Assembly (NCBI RefSeq): GCF_029837695.1
Contig: NZ_JAOEEA010000004.1
Coordinates: 62,001-126,000, forward strand
Direction of reading: 5' to 3'
Origin: Pseudomonas sp. GD04019
GTDB taxonomy: Bacteria; Pseudomonadota; Gammaproteobacteria; Pseudomonadales; Pseudomonadaceae
Length of the DNA stretch: 64,000 nt
The position numbers and the translations under genes were made by a program. Shown here piece after piece: positions 1 through 9,771 of the stretch. The notes under the pieces are model-generated. The model was not told the origin of the DNA. It saw nothing but the letters and a program-made list of their open reading frames with translations, and did not search any database. Every line of letters starts with the position of its first letter. Positions within the stretch are counted from its first letter, which is position 1.

Positions 1-2
1 TC

Positions 3-203
<201 letters not shown>

Positions 204-218
204 GCAGCATCAGCAATA

Positions 219-248
219 CCGTACGGCGGGCCGGGCCTGACCGTACGG
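219..248. repeat. Intercistronic inverted repeat between spuE and spuF
   Basis: The self-complementary octamer CCGTACGG occurs at 219-226 and again at 241-248, separated by GC-rich bases, so the transcript can fold into a hairpin in the 113-base gap. No T-run follows, so it is not an intrinsic terminator. Inference: a 3' stabiliser or processing site giving more binding-protein than transporter mRNA, as is common in ABC operons. Confidence 0.4.
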
Positions 249-316
249 GACCGCTGCGCCTGGCGCGGCAGATTATCGTTCGGGTCTCTGACCTTATTTT
301 CCCGGGAGTTTTGGAA

Positions 317-1471
317 ATGGCTGTTGCCTCCAGCGCCTACAAGAAAGCCCTAGAGGGCAACCAGCAACCCAAAGAGGTGCTGGTCAAGATCGATCGCGTG
401 ACCAAGAAATTCGACGAGACCATCGCCGTCGACGACGTCTCGCTGACCATCAACAAGGGCGAGATCTTCGCCCTGCTCGGTGGTTCCGGCTCGGGCAAGT
501 CGACCCTGCTGCGCATGCTGGCCGGCTTCGAGCGTCCCACCGAGGGCCGCATCTTCCTCGATGGCGTCGACATCACCGACATGCCGCCCTACGAGCGGCC
601 GATCAACATGATGTTCCAGTCCTACGCCCTGTTCCCGCACATGACCGTGGCGCAGAACATCGCCTTCGGCCTCAAGCAGGACAAACTGCCCCAGGCCGAG
701 ATCGACGAGCGCGTGGCCGAGATGCTCAAGCTGGTGCACATGACCCAGTACGCGCGCCGCAAGCCGCACCAGCTGTCCGGTGGTCAGCGTCAGCGCGTGG
801 CCCTGGCCCGCTCGCTGGCCAAGCGTCCCAAGCTGCTGCTGCTCGACGAGCCCATGGGCGCCCTGGACAAGAAGCTGCGTTCGCAGATGCAGCTGGAGCT
901 GGTGGAGATCATCGAGCGCGTCGGCGTGACCTGCGTGATGGTGACCCACGACCAGGAAGAGGCCATGACCATGGCCCAGCGCATCGCCATCATGCACCTC
1001 GGCTGGATCGCCCAGACCGGCAGCCCGGTGGACATCTACGAGACCCCGGCCAGCCGCCTGGTCTGCGAGTTCATCGGTAGCGTCAACCTGTTCGACGGCC
1101 AGATCACCACCGACGAGACCGACCACGCCATCATCAGCTGCCCGCAGCTGGACAAGCCGATCTACATCGGCCACGGCGTCTCCACCCGGGCCGAGAGCAA
1201 GGCGGTCAGCTACGCCCTGCGCCCCGAGAAGCTGCTGATGGCCACCGCCCTGCCGGCCGACCACGAGCACCCCGAGTACAACTGGTGCAACGGCACCGTG
1301 CACGACATCGCCTACCTGGGAGGCCACTCGGTGTACCACGTCAAGCTCACCTCCGGGCAGATCGTGCAGTGCTTCATCGCCAACGCCGAGCGTCGCGGCA
1401 AGCGTCCGACCTGGGACGACGCCGTGGTGGTGTACTGGGAAGACGATAGCGGCGTGGTACTGCAATCATGA
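317..1471 (+). CDS. spuF: Spermidine/putrescine ABC importer ATPase (PotG/SpuF)
   Basis: A 384-residue ATP-hydrolysing subunit that powers polyamine uptake from the cytoplasmic face. Walker A is GGSGSGKS at residues 55-62; the LSGGQRQRVALARSL signature and LLLLDEP Walker B follow, then an H-loop in VTHDQEEAM. The roughly 130 C-terminal residues form a TOBE-type regulatory domain. The ATG at 317 is chosen because GGGAG ends 8 bases upstream; a TTG at 311 lies only 2 bases from that motif. The stop overlaps the next start as ATGA, so translation is probably coupled to spuG. Confidence 0.93.
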   Translation: MAVASSAYKKALEGNQQPKEVLVKIDRVTKKFDETIAVDDVSLTINKGEIFALLGGSGSGKSTLLRMLAGFERPTEGRIFLDGVDITDMPPYERPINMMFQSYALFPHMTVAQNIAFGLKQDKLPQAEIDERVAEMLKLVHMTQYARRKPHQLSGGQRQRVALARSLAKRPKLLLLDEPMGALDKKLRSQMQLELVEIIERVGVTCVMVTHDQEEAMTMAQRIAIMHLGWIAQTGSPVDIYETPASRLVCEFIGSVNLFDGQITTDETDHAIISCPQLDKPIYIGHGVSTRAESKAVSYALRPEKLLMATALPADHEHPEYNWCNGTVHDIAYLGGHSVYHVKLTSGQIVQCFIANAERRGKRPTWDDAVVVYWEDDSGVVLQS

Positions 1472-2376
1472 AAATCGGCAAACTGAAACGCTATCTGCCC
1501 AACGGGCGGCATGCCGTGATCGGTGTGCCCTTCTTCTGGCTGTTCCTGTTCTTCCTGCTGCCGTTCTTCATCGTGCTGAAGATCAGCTTCGCCGAAGCCG
1601 ACGTGGCGATTCCGCCCTACACCGAGATCTACAGCTGGGCCGACAATCAGCTGTCGATCGTGCTCAACCTGGGCAACTACATCTTCCTCAGTGAGGACGA
1701 GCTGTACCTGGCGGCGTACCTCGGCTCGCTGAAGATGGCCTTCGTCAGCACCCTGCTGTGCATCCTCATCGGCTACCCGATGGCCTACGCCATCGCCCGC
1801 GCCAGCAAGGAGATGCAGACCACCCTGCTGCTGCTGATCATGATGCCGACCTGGACCGCGATCCTGATCCGCGTCTACGCCTGGATGGGCATCCTCAGCA
1901 ACAACGGCCTGCTCAATGGTTTCCTGATGTCGATCGGGGTGATCAGCGAGCCGCTGCAGATCCTCAACACCAACCTGGCGGTGTACATCGGCATCGTCTA
2001 TTCGTACCTGCCGTTCATGATCCTGCCGCTCTACGCCAACCTGGTGAAGCACGACATGAGCCTGCTGGAAGCGGCCTCCGACCTGGGTTCGAGCAACTTC
2101 AACAACTTCTGGAAGATCACCGTGCCGCTGTCCAAGAACGGCATCATCGCCGGCAGCATGCTGGTGTTCATCCCGGTGGTGGGTGAGTTCGTGATTCCCG
2201 AACTGCTCGGCGGCCCGGAGACCCTGATGATCGGCAAGGTGCTGTGGCAGGAGTTCTTCAACAACCGCGACTGGCCGGTGGCGTCCGCCCTGGCGGTGAT
2301 CATGCTGCTGATCCTCATGGGCCCGATCATCTGGTTCAACCGTAACCAAGCGAAAGAGATGGAGGGCCGCGCATGA
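1468..2376 (+). CDS. spuG: Polyamine ABC importer permease (PotH/SpuG)
   Basis: A 302-residue inner-membrane protein and one half of the translocation channel. A first membrane helix (about residues 19-40, GVPFFWLFLFFLLPFFIVL) is followed by a long periplasmic loop and five further hydrophobic segments. The cytoplasmic EAA loop that docks on the ATPase reads EAASDLGSSNFNNFWKI around residue 200. It overlaps the ATPase gene and the next permease gene by 4 bases each. Length and motif match the PotB/PotH branch of binding-protein-dependent permeases. Confidence 0.92.
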   Translation: MKIGKLKRYLPNGRHAVIGVPFFWLFLFFLLPFFIVLKISFAEADVAIPPYTEIYSWADNQLSIVLNLGNYIFLSEDELYLAAYLGSLKMAFVSTLLCILIGYPMAYAIARASKEMQTTLLLLIMMPTWTAILIRVYAWMGILSNNGLLNGFLMSIGVISEPLQILNTNLAVYIGIVYSYLPFMILPLYANLVKHDMSLLEAASDLGSSNFNNFWKITVPLSKNGIIAGSMLVFIPVVGEFVIPELLGGPETLMIGKVLWQEFFNNRDWPVASALAVIMLLILMGPIIWFNRNQAKEMEGRA

Positions 2377-3251
2377 AAAAGCTGAATTTCTCCACCGTCA
2401 TGCTGTGGCTGGGACTGACCTTCATCTACCTGCCCATGGTCATCATGGTCATCTACTCGTTCAACGCCTCCAAGCTGGTCACCGTCTGGGGCGGCTGGTC
2501 GGTGAAGTGGTACGCCGGCCTGCTCGACAACAGCCAGCTGATGGGTTCGGTGCTGCGCTCCCTGGAGATCGCGCTGTACACCGCGGTCGCCGCCGTGGCG
2601 CTGGGTACCCTGGCCGCCTTCGTGCTGACCCGCGTGACCCGCTTCAAGGGGCGCACCCTGTTCGGTGGCCTGGTCACCGCACCGCTGGTGATGCCGGAAG
2701 TGATCACCGGTCTGTCGCTGCTGCTGCTGTTCGTGGCCATGGCCCAGCTGATCGGCTGGCCTGCCGAGCGCGGCATCATGACCATCTGGATCGCCCACAC
2801 CACCTTCTGCTCGGCCTACGTGGCCGTGGTGGTGTCGGCGCGCCTGCGCGAGCTGGACCTGTCCATCGAGGAGGCGGCCATGGACCTGGGCGCCAAGCCG
2901 TGGAAGGTGTTCTTCCTGATCACCATCCCGATGATCGCACCGTCCCTGGCGGCCGGCGGCATGATGTCCTTCGCCCTGTCGCTGGACGACCTGGTGTTGG
3001 CCAGCTTCGTCTCCGGCCCCGGCTCCACCACCCTGCCGATGGAGGTGTTCTCCGCCGTGCGCCTGGGTGTGAAGCCGGAGATCAACGCGATCGCCAGCCT
3101 GATCCTGCTGACCGTGTCGATCTTCACCTTCTTCGCCTGGTACTTCGCCCGCCGCGCTGAAGAGCGCCGCAAGCGCGCGATCCAGCAGGCGATGGAGTCG
3201 ATGGCCGAGGAAGTCACCAGCTCCAACTGGAAACCGGCGCAGGCTGCCTGA
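2373..3251 (+). CDS. spuH: Polyamine ABC importer permease (PotI/SpuH)
   Basis: A 292-residue partner permease completing the channel. It has six predicted hydrophobic segments and an EAA loop, EEAAMDLGAKPWKVFFLI, near residue 170, followed by SLDDLVLASFVSGPGSTTLP, characteristic of PotC/PotI proteins. The start overlaps spuG by ATGA. The C-terminal tail after the last helix is long and charged (RRAEERRKRAIQQ). It is the last gene of the operon; a terminator lies 17 bases past the stop. Confidence 0.92.
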   Translation: MKKLNFSTVMLWLGLTFIYLPMVIMVIYSFNASKLVTVWGGWSVKWYAGLLDNSQLMGSVLRSLEIALYTAVAAVALGTLAAFVLTRVTRFKGRTLFGGLVTAPLVMPEVITGLSLLLLFVAMAQLIGWPAERGIMTIWIAHTTFCSAYVAVVVSARLRELDLSIEEAAMDLGAKPWKVFFLITIPMIAPSLAAGGMMSFALSLDDLVLASFVSGPGSTTLPMEVFSAVRLGVKPEINAIASLILLTVSIFTFFAWYFARRAEERRKRAIQQAMESMAEEVTSSNWKPAQAA

Positions 3252-3267
3252 CCGTTTCCCGCCCAAG

Positions 3268-3295
3268 AAAAAGGCCACCCTCGGGTGGCCTTTTT
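3268..3295. terminator. Bidirectional intrinsic terminator between spuH and hacB
   Basis: A GGCCACC/GGTGGCC stem with a CTCG loop is flanked by five A residues on the left and five T residues on the right, so it can end transcription from both convergent genes. Confidence 0.9.
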
Positions 3296-3309
3296 CATTG
3301 CTGGCGCTA

Positions 3310-5691
3310 TCAGTCCGCCGGCTGCAGTTGCAGGGTGCCGCGAGTATTGGCCTGCACATCCTCGTCGCTGAAGTGCATCGGCACATACTGGCCACCGATA
3401 TAGGTCTCGGCCTGGTCGGCGTAGTGCTGGTCGAACGGTACGCCGCTCTGGCCCACCGGGTTGATGCCCAGGCCCTTGCTGGCATCTGCCATGTCGATCA
3501 GGCGGCGCGTCGAGGGGCCGTAGACCACCGACCAGGGCGCCGGGCCGACGCGGTGCGACAGGTTGTTCGGCACCTCATGGCCACCCGGTGCGGCGAAGGG
3601 GCCTACGTTGAACAGCAGGTTCAGTGGCTTCTGCGCGCCCAGCGGATGTTCATGAGTCAGCGTGTGGCCCTTGCCCCAGGTCCACTGGCTGCTGTCCGCG
3701 CCGAAGCTCTGGAGCAGATGAGCGAGGCTGGCCTGCCAGGCTGCCTTGACCGTCTCGGCGCGGCTCTCCACCGCTTCAGTGCCACGCTTGTCCCACCAGG
3801 CGGAACCGGCATCGGCGGTCAGGCGCGGCAAAGCCACATCAAGCACGCGCGTCTGTAGCAGGCTGTCGAAGAAGGCGTCGCCCAGTTCGTCGCGCATGGC
3901 TTGGTTGGCCAGCTCGAAGGTCAGCTGGTTGAACAGGGTGGCGGCGGTGGACTCCAGCGGGTGGCCGCCGTCCCAGGTTGCCAGTTGTTCGACGAGGGCA
4001 CGTTCGCCCTCATCTGCCGCGGCGTTGCGCAGGTCGTCGAGAATCGGCGCCAGCAGGCGCGGGCCGTAGCCGGTGCTGTCGTCCAGTTGCAGGGCCTGGC
4101 TGTTCTGCGTGTCCCACTTTACGTCCGGCTGGGCCAGGCGCTGCTTCAGGCGCTCGCCGCGGTCGGCCAGGTTGTAGTAGCCGGGAATGGCCGCGCCGGT
4201 CGGCGAGGCCGGCTGGTAGTTGGCGGAGACGATGTAGCCGCGCGCCGGATTCTCCTCCTGCGGATTGGCGCTGAACGCCAGATAGCCGGGTTTGTCCGCC
4301 TCGCCGCTGGCGCCGTCGAGGATAAAGCTCGGGTTCACCCCGGCCGGGCGCTGGGGCAGCTTGGCTGCCGCCCACCAGCCGATGTCGCCGCCGGCGTTGG
4401 CGTAGATCACGTTGAGGCCCGGCGAGTGGATCTTCGCGGTGGCGGCGCGGGCCTTGTCCAGGCTGTCGGCGCGGTTGAGCCGGTAGAAGGCCTCGAGGAT
4501 CGGGTTCTCGGTCTCGAGGAAGGCCCACCACATTGAGATCGGTGTCTGGCCGGCATTGGCGCCGAGGGCGTCGTTGATGATCGGGCCGTGGGGCGAGCGG
4601 CGCAGGGTCAGCTTGACCGGTTCGCCACCCTTGACCCGGATGGTCTCCTCGCGGCTCTGCAGGTCGACCCACTGGCCATTGATCTGCACCTGATTGGCGT
4701 TGTCCGGATTGACCTTCTCGGCGATCAGGTCGAGATCGTCGTTCTGGAACATGGTCAGGCTCCAGGCGAACTGCCGGTTGTGGCCGAGCGAGGCGTAGGG
4801 GTTGAGCGCCTGGTGGTGGCCGTACAGTTCGAAGCCCGGGTAGCTCAGCTGCGCCTCGTACCACACCGCCGGCACGGCGAAGCGGATATGCGGGTCGCCG
4901 GCCAGCAGCGGCTTGCCGCTGGCGGTGCGGCTGCCGGCTACGGCCCAGGCGTTGCTGCCTTCGAACTGCGGCAGGCCGGCCTCCACCAGCGCCTGCTGGC
5001 TCAGGTGGGCAAGGCCGTTGAGGGCCTGCCAATCGGCGCCGCTGAGGTTCTGGGCGACGGCGCCGCCGGGGTGCCAGGCGAGGTCGAATACCTTCAGGTA
5101 GTCGCCGCCCAGCTGGTCGCGCACATAGGTCAGCACCGGTTCGGTACGGAAGGCCGCGGCGAAGCTGTAGGCCATGTAGCCGGCTACGGACACCGTGTCT
5201 TCGAGGGTGAAGGGGCGCGGGTCTATGCCCAGCAGATCGAATTCCACCGGTACCGGGCGGCTGTCCTGGAACTGGTTGATCCCCTCCAGATAGGCCTGCA
5301 GCGCTTTGACGGCCGGGCTGTTGCGGTCGAGGGTCTTGGTGTAGCGATCGGCATGCTGGCGAATGCCCAGGGTGCGGAACAGGCGGTCGGTATCGACCAG
5401 CTTGGCGCCCAGCACTTCGGCCAGCTCACCACGGGCCAGGCGGCGCAGCATCTCCATCTGGAACAGGCGGTCCTGGGCATGCACGAAGCCCAGGGCGCGG
5501 TACATGTCGGCTTCGTTCTGCGCCTGGATATGCGGCACGCCGCGTTCGTCGTAACGCACCGAGACCGGGGCCTGCAGGCCAGCGAGGGGCAAGGTGCCGT
5601 CGCGCACGGGAAGTTTGCTCTGGCTGTACCAAGTTGCGCCGGCGGCAGCCGCGGCAATGGCCACGGCGAGGAAGGTCAGACTGCGTTTCAT
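3310..5691 (-). CDS. hacB: Penicillin-acylase-family Ntn hydrolase, probable acyl-homoserine-lactone acylase (HacB-like)
   Basis: A 793-residue periplasmic precursor. An N-terminal signal (MKRSLTFLAVAIAAAAAGA) leads into the small alpha subunit; the autoproteolytic junction is predicted at G245-S246 within FEGSNAWAV, whose serine becomes the N-terminal nucleophile of the beta subunit. The family hydrolyses amide bonds of penicillins or acyl-homoserine lactones. In P. aeruginosa the gene directly after spuH is the AHL acylase hacB (PA0305), and the same neighbour relation here supports orthology. Substrate preference cannot be read from the sequence. It is convergent with spuH and divergent from an AraC regulator. 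Confidence 0.82.
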   Translation of the reverse strand: MKRSLTFLAVAIAAAAAGATWYSQSKLPVRDGTLPLAGLQAPVSVRYDERGVPHIQAQNEADMYRALGFVHAQDRLFQMEMLRRLARGELAEVLGAKLVDTDRLFRTLGIRQHADRYTKTLDRNSPAVKALQAYLEGINQFQDSRPVPVEFDLLGIDPRPFTLEDTVSVAGYMAYSFAAAFRTEPVLTYVRDQLGGDYLKVFDLAWHPGGAVAQNLSGADWQALNGLAHLSQQALVEAGLPQFEGSNAWAVAGSRTASGKPLLAGDPHIRFAVPAVWYEAQLSYPGFELYGHHQALNPYASLGHNRQFAWSLTMFQNDDLDLIAEKVNPDNANQVQINGQWVDLQSREETIRVKGGEPVKLTLRRSPHGPIINDALGANAGQTPISMWWAFLETENPILEAFYRLNRADSLDKARAATAKIHSPGLNVIYANAGGDIGWWAAAKLPQRPAGVNPSFILDGASGEADKPGYLAFSANPQEENPARGYIVSANYQPASPTGAAIPGYYNLADRGERLKQRLAQPDVKWDTQNSQALQLDDSTGYGPRLLAPILDDLRNAAADEGERALVEQLATWDGGHPLESTAATLFNQLTFELANQAMRDELGDAFFDSLLQTRVLDVALPRLTADAGSAWWDKRGTEAVESRAETVKAAWQASLAHLLQSFGADSSQWTWGKGHTLTHEHPLGAQKPLNLLFNVGPFAAPGGHEVPNNLSHRVGPAPWSVVYGPSTRRLIDMADASKGLGINPVGQSGVPFDQHYADQAETYIGGQYVPMHFSDEDVQANTRGTLQLQPAD

Positions 5692-5795
5692 GACGCGCTC
5701 CTTGTTGTTGTGTGGCCATTCTGCGCAGCGCTTCGGCCGGCGGCATTGACCGCAGACCTTGTGGCTGGAATTCTCCGGTCAAACAAGGAGCCTCC

Positions 5796-6857
5796 ATGAA
5801 CCCGCTTGCCGGCGCCGCGCCGCTGACCCATTCCGCCACCCTGCGCCGCCTGCTCTACGAGGCCCTGGCCGAGCTCGGTCACGATCCGGCGGCGATCTAC
5901 CGGCGCACCAACCAGCACCGCCGGCTGGTGCCGCCACCCAGCGAGGGCCGCCTCAGCCATGACGAGGCGCCGCTGTTCTGGCTGGCCGCCGATGCATTGA
6001 CCGGCGATGCCGATATCGGCCTGCACCTGGGCGAGGTGATGAAGCCGCGCCTGCTCGATGTGGTCGGCTACCTGCTGCTGGCCAGCCGTGATCTGCAGCA
6101 GGCGCTGGACAGCTTCCTGCAGTTCCAGCACATCCTCGCCGGCGGCTTCGTCGCCCAGCTGCACATCGAGGGGGAGCGCGCCTGCCTGGTGCTGGACCTC
6201 AACTACCGTGGCTTCGGCCCGCTGCGTCAGCAGATGGAATGCCTGGCCCTGCTGTTCATCAAGCTGCTGCTGCTGGTTACCGACGACGAGTTTCGTTTCG
6301 ACGCTCTCGACTTCCGCCATGCGCGTCCAAAACGAGTGACCGAGCACCGCCGGCTGTTCGGCTTGCTGCCGAACTTCGCCCGCGAGCATGACGCCCTGTG
6401 GTTCCCTGCTGCGCTGCTCAAGCGCCCCTCGCGCAATGCCAACCCCGCGCTGCATCGCATGCTCTGGCAGCACGCCGAGGTGGAGCTGGCCGCCCTGGTG
6501 GAAAACGATCTGCTCAATCGCCTGAGCTACCTGATCGGCGTGCGCCTGGGTCGCGCCGACTGCTCACTGCAGGCCTGCGCGGCCGAACTGGGCATGCCGC
6601 CAGCGGCCCTGCAGCGCGGCCTGGCCGCCCAGGGCAGTCACCTGCGCCAGGTGCGCGAGGCGATCCAGCAGGCACGCGCCCATGCGCTGCTGCAGGATGG
6701 CCAGGCGATCCGCGAGGTGGCGCGCGCCTGCGGCTTCGCCGAGCTGTCACCGTTCTACCGGGCGTTCAGGCGCTGGTACGGCATCGCCCCGGATGCCTAT
6801 CGGGCCAAGCTGCTGCAGGAGAATGGGCGTAGGAGAGAGCCGGCGGATCAGCTCTGA
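5796..6857 (+). CDS. AraC-family transcriptional regulator
   Basis: A 353-residue protein with an N-terminal arabinose-binding-like effector domain (VVGYLLLASRDLQQALDSF around residues 88-106) and a C-terminal double helix-turn-helix (about 240-340) including ALLQDGQAIREVARACGF and SPFYRAFRRWYG. ATG 5796 is chosen for AAGGAG five bases upstream; the frame extends further up but without a comparable site. It is divergent from the acylase gene 104 bases away, so it may control that gene, but no operator is evident. Its stop overlaps the end of ptsP by 10 bases. The effector is unknown. Confidence 0.85.
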   Translation: MNPLAGAAPLTHSATLRRLLYEALAELGHDPAAIYRRTNQHRRLVPPPSEGRLSHDEAPLFWLAADALTGDADIGLHLGEVMKPRLLDVVGYLLLASRDLQQALDSFLQFQHILAGGFVAQLHIEGERACLVLDLNYRGFGPLRQQMECLALLFIKLLLLVTDDEFRFDALDFRHARPKRVTEHRRLFGLLPNFAREHDALWFPAALLKRPSRNANPALHRMLWQHAEVELAALVENDLLNRLSYLIGVRLGRADCSLQACAAELGMPPAALQRGLAAQGSHLRQVREAIQQARAHALLQDGQAIREVARACGFAELSPFYRAFRRWYGIAPDAYRAKLLQENGRRREPADQL

Positions 6858-9127
6858 ATGGTCGCCGCCGGGTTGATCACGCGGCCCAGGCCGAGGTTGC
6901 GCAGGGCCAGGTGCAGGGTGCTGTGGATCACCTGGGGGTTGTCGATGGCCAGCAGGTGGCCGAGCAGTTCCTTGGCGCGGGTCGAGCTGATCTGGCGCAG
7001 CAGCCACTTCACCTTGGGCAGGTTGGTGGCGTTCATCGACAGGCTGTCGAAGCCCATGGCCAGCAGCAGTACGGCGGCGGCTGGGTCGCCGGCCATCTCG
7101 CCACAGATGCTCACCGGCTTGCCTTCGGCATGCGCGCCATCGACCACCAGTTTCAGTGCGTGCAGCACGGCCGGGTGGAGGAAGTCGTAGAGGTCGGCGA
7201 CCCGTGGGTTGTTGCGGTCCACCGCCAGCAGGTACTGCGTCAGGTCATTCGAGCCGACCGAGAGGAAGTCGACCTGTCGCGCCAGATCGCGCACCTGGTA
7301 GACGGCGGCGGGAATCTCGATCATCACGCCCACCGGCGGCATCGGGATGTCCACGCCCTCGTCGCGTACTTCGCCCCAGGCGCGATGAATCAGGTGCAGC
7401 GCCTCTTCCATCTCCTGCATGCCGGAGATCATCGGCAGGAGGATGCGCAGGTTGTTCAGGCCCTCGCTGGCCTTGAGCATGGCGCGTACCTGGACCAGGA
7501 AGATTTCCGGGTGGTCGAGGGTGATGCGAATGCCGCGCCAGCCGAGGAAGGGGTTCTCTTCCTTGATCGGGAAGTAGGACAGGGCCTTGTCGCCGCCGAT
7601 ATCCAAGGTGCGCATGGTCACCGGCAGCGGATGGAAGGCGGCCAACTGCTCGCGGTAAGTGGCCAACTGCTCCTTCTCGCTGGGGAAGCGCTCGCCGTTC
7701 ATGAACGGCACTTCGGTGCGGTACAGGCCAACGCCTTCGGCGCCGCGTTCCTGGGCGCGCTTCACGTCGGCCAGCAGGCCGGTGTTGACCCACAGCGGCA
7801 GGCGCTGGCCGTCCAGCGTCTCGCACGGCAGTTCGCGCAGGGCGTTGAGGCCCTGGGCCAGCTGGCGTTCCTCCTCGACCACTTCGGCGTACTGCTTGCG
7901 CAGCAGCTCGCTGGGGTTGGTGAATACTTCGCCGTGGTAGCCGTCGACGATCAACTGGATGCCGTCGACCTTGGAATAGGGCAGGTCGACCACGCCCATG
8001 ACCGTGGGAATGCCCATGGCGCGGGCGAGGATGGCGACATGGGAGTTGCCCGAGCCCTGCACCGAGATCAGGCCGACCAGTTTGCCTTCCGGCACCTGGC
8101 CGAGCATGGCTGGTGACAGCTCCTCGCTGACCAGAATGGTGTTGTCCGGGTAGACCAGGTTCTGCTTGCGTTCTTCCTGCAGGTAGGCGAGCAGGCGGCG
8201 GCCGAGGTCACGCACGTCGCTGGCGCGCTCGCGCAGGTAGGCGTCGTCCATCAGCTCGAAGCGCGAGACGTGCTCGTTGACCACCTGGCGCAAAGCGCCC
8301 TGGGCCCACTGGCCGGCCCTGATGACCTTGCGTACCTCGTTACCAAGGGCGTTGTCGTCGAGCATCATCAGGTACACGTCGAACAGCGCCAGTTCTTCCT
8401 TGCGCAGCTGGCTGGCGAGTTTGGCGGACAGCTCCTGCATGTCCTCGCGCACCCATTCCAGAGCTTTGCCGAACACTTCCAGTTCGGCCTCGATGTCGTC
8501 GATGGCCTTGTCCGGCACCACGTTGAGGTCGGCCGGTGGCAGCACCACCACCGCGGTACCCACGGCCGCGCCGGGGGCGCCGGGCACGCCGACGAAGCGC
8601 GCTTCCTGGATGCCCTTGCCCTGCTTGCCCAGGCCGCGGATCGAGCCGGTGGCCTCGGCGTGGGCGATGACGCCGGCGAGTTGGGCGCTCATGGTGACCA
8701 GGAAGGCTTCTTCGCCCTCGTCGAACTGGCGACGCTCCTTCTGCTGCACCACCAGTACGCCCATCACCCGACGGTGGTGGATGATCGGCGCGCCGAGGAA
8801 GGAGGCGTAGCGTTCTTCGCCGGTCTCGGGGAAATACATGTAGCGCGGGTGTTCGGAGGCGTGCTCGAGGTTGAGCGGCTCCTCGCGGGTGCCCACCAGG
8901 CCGACCAGGCCTTCGTTGGGCGCCATGCTGACCTTGCCGATGGAGCGCTTGTTGAGGCCGTCGGTGGCCATCAGCACGAAGCGTTTGGTCTCGGCATCGA
9001 GCAGGTAGACGGAGCAGACCTGGCTGCCCATGGCCTCTTTCACCCGTTGCACGATGATCGTCAGCGCCGCCTTGAGATCCTTGGCGGCGTTTACTTCCTG
9101 GACGATCTTGCGCAGGGTGTTGAGCAT
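6848..9127 (-). CDS. ptsP: Phosphoenolpyruvate-protein phosphotransferase PtsP (EI-Ntr)
   Basis: A 759-residue first enzyme of the nitrogen phosphotransferase system, passing phosphate from PEP to NPr (PtsO) and then PtsN. An N-terminal GAF domain (about 1-160) senses nitrogen status in this family. The swivelling phosphohistidine domain carries GSGNSHVAILARAMG with the active His near 363, and the C-terminal PEP-binding barrel contains GVGLYRTEVPFM, GWRGIRI and SVGSNDLTQYLLAVDR. It lies 19 bases downstream of rppH, the same operon as in enterobacteria. In Pseudomonas it affects nitrogen metabolism, polyhydroxyalkanoate and virulence traits. Confidence 0.96.
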   Translation of the reverse strand: MLNTLRKIVQEVNAAKDLKAALTIIVQRVKEAMGSQVCSVYLLDAETKRFVLMATDGLNKRSIGKVSMAPNEGLVGLVGTREEPLNLEHASEHPRYMYFPETGEERYASFLGAPIIHHRRVMGVLVVQQKERRQFDEGEEAFLVTMSAQLAGVIAHAEATGSIRGLGKQGKGIQEARFVGVPGAPGAAVGTAVVVLPPADLNVVPDKAIDDIEAELEVFGKALEWVREDMQELSAKLASQLRKEELALFDVYLMMLDDNALGNEVRKVIRAGQWAQGALRQVVNEHVSRFELMDDAYLRERASDVRDLGRRLLAYLQEERKQNLVYPDNTILVSEELSPAMLGQVPEGKLVGLISVQGSGNSHVAILARAMGIPTVMGVVDLPYSKVDGIQLIVDGYHGEVFTNPSELLRKQYAEVVEEERQLAQGLNALRELPCETLDGQRLPLWVNTGLLADVKRAQERGAEGVGLYRTEVPFMNGERFPSEKEQLATYREQLAAFHPLPVTMRTLDIGGDKALSYFPIKEENPFLGWRGIRITLDHPEIFLVQVRAMLKASEGLNNLRILLPMISGMQEMEEALHLIHRAWGEVRDEGVDIPMPPVGVMIEIPAAVYQVRDLARQVDFLSVGSNDLTQYLLAVDRNNPRVADLYDFLHPAVLHALKLVVDGAHAEGKPVSICGEMAGDPAAAVLLLAMGFDSLSMNATNLPKVKWLLRQISSTRAKELLGHLLAIDNPQVIHSTLHLALRNLGLGRVINPAATIQS

Positions 9128-9146
9128 GGCTCGCTATCGAACTCCG

Positions 9147-9626
9147 TCAGTCGCGCGCCAGCAGGCGCGGGGCTAATTCCTTCAGGGCGCGACGGTAGAC
9201 CTCGCGCTTGAATGTCACTACCTGGTTCAGCGGGTACCAGTAACTCACCCAGCGCCAGCCATCGAACTCCGGCTTGCCGGTCAGGTCCATGCGCACCCGG
9301 CTCTCGTCGCCGGTCAAGCGCAGGAGAAACCACTTCTGTTTCTGCCCGATGCACAGCGGCTGGCTGTGGGTGCGCACCAGGCGCTGGGGCAGACGATAAC
9401 GCAACCAGCCCCGGGTGCAGGCGAGAATCTTCACATCCTGCTGTTCCAGGCCGACTTCCTCGTTCAGCTCGCGGTACAGCGCCTGCTCGGCCGACTCGTT
9501 GGGGTTGATGCCGCCCTGGGGAAACTGCCAGGCATCCTGGTTGATCCGCCGCGCCCACAGCACCTGGCCAATATCATTGGTCAGGATGATGCCGACATTA
9601 GGGCGAAAACCATCGGAATCAATCAC
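9147..9626 (-). CDS. rppH: RNA pyrophosphohydrolase (Nudix)
   Basis: A 159-residue cytosolic enzyme that removes pyrophosphate from mRNA 5' ends and so triggers RNase E-dependent decay. The complete Nudix box runs from the GG of [15 protein letters not shown] through [11 protein letters not shown]. The start is a GTG at 9626 preceded by GAGGT eight bases upstream; the product then begins [12 protein letters not shown], the usual RppH N-terminus, and has the family length. Frame-extended starts upstream would add non-homologous residues. It is co-transcribed with ptsP. Confidence 0.94.
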   Translation of the reverse strand: MIDSDGFRPNVGIILTNDIGQVLWARRINQDAWQFPQGGINPNESAEQALYRELNEEVGLEQQDVKILACTRGWLRYRLPQRLVRTHSQPLCIGQKQKWFLLRLTGDESRVRMDLTGKPEFDGWRWVSYWYPLNQVVTFKREVYRRALKELAPRLLARD

Positions 9627-9771
9627 GGCACAGCACCTCGAAAACGCATGTTTCGGCATTGTTCCACAAAGCCCGCGGGCGCAGCAAACGCGCGGCTCGG
9701 CTAATGGGCAGTGGCGGTGAAAGCGGCTATTCTGACGCCCCCTCATGACCCTCCGAACCAGGTAATCCGAC

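Noticed and set aside
311..316. TTG start for spuF
   Set aside because: Only two bases from the GGGAG ribosome site, whereas ATG 317 is at eight bases.
350..1465. 371-codon open frame antisense to spuF
   Set aside because: High-GC shadow of a clear ABC ATPase gene; the translation is low-complexity His/Gln/Leu/Val-rich with no domain. Many similar long frames overlap ptsP, ilvA, gcvP and argA and were rejected for the same reason.
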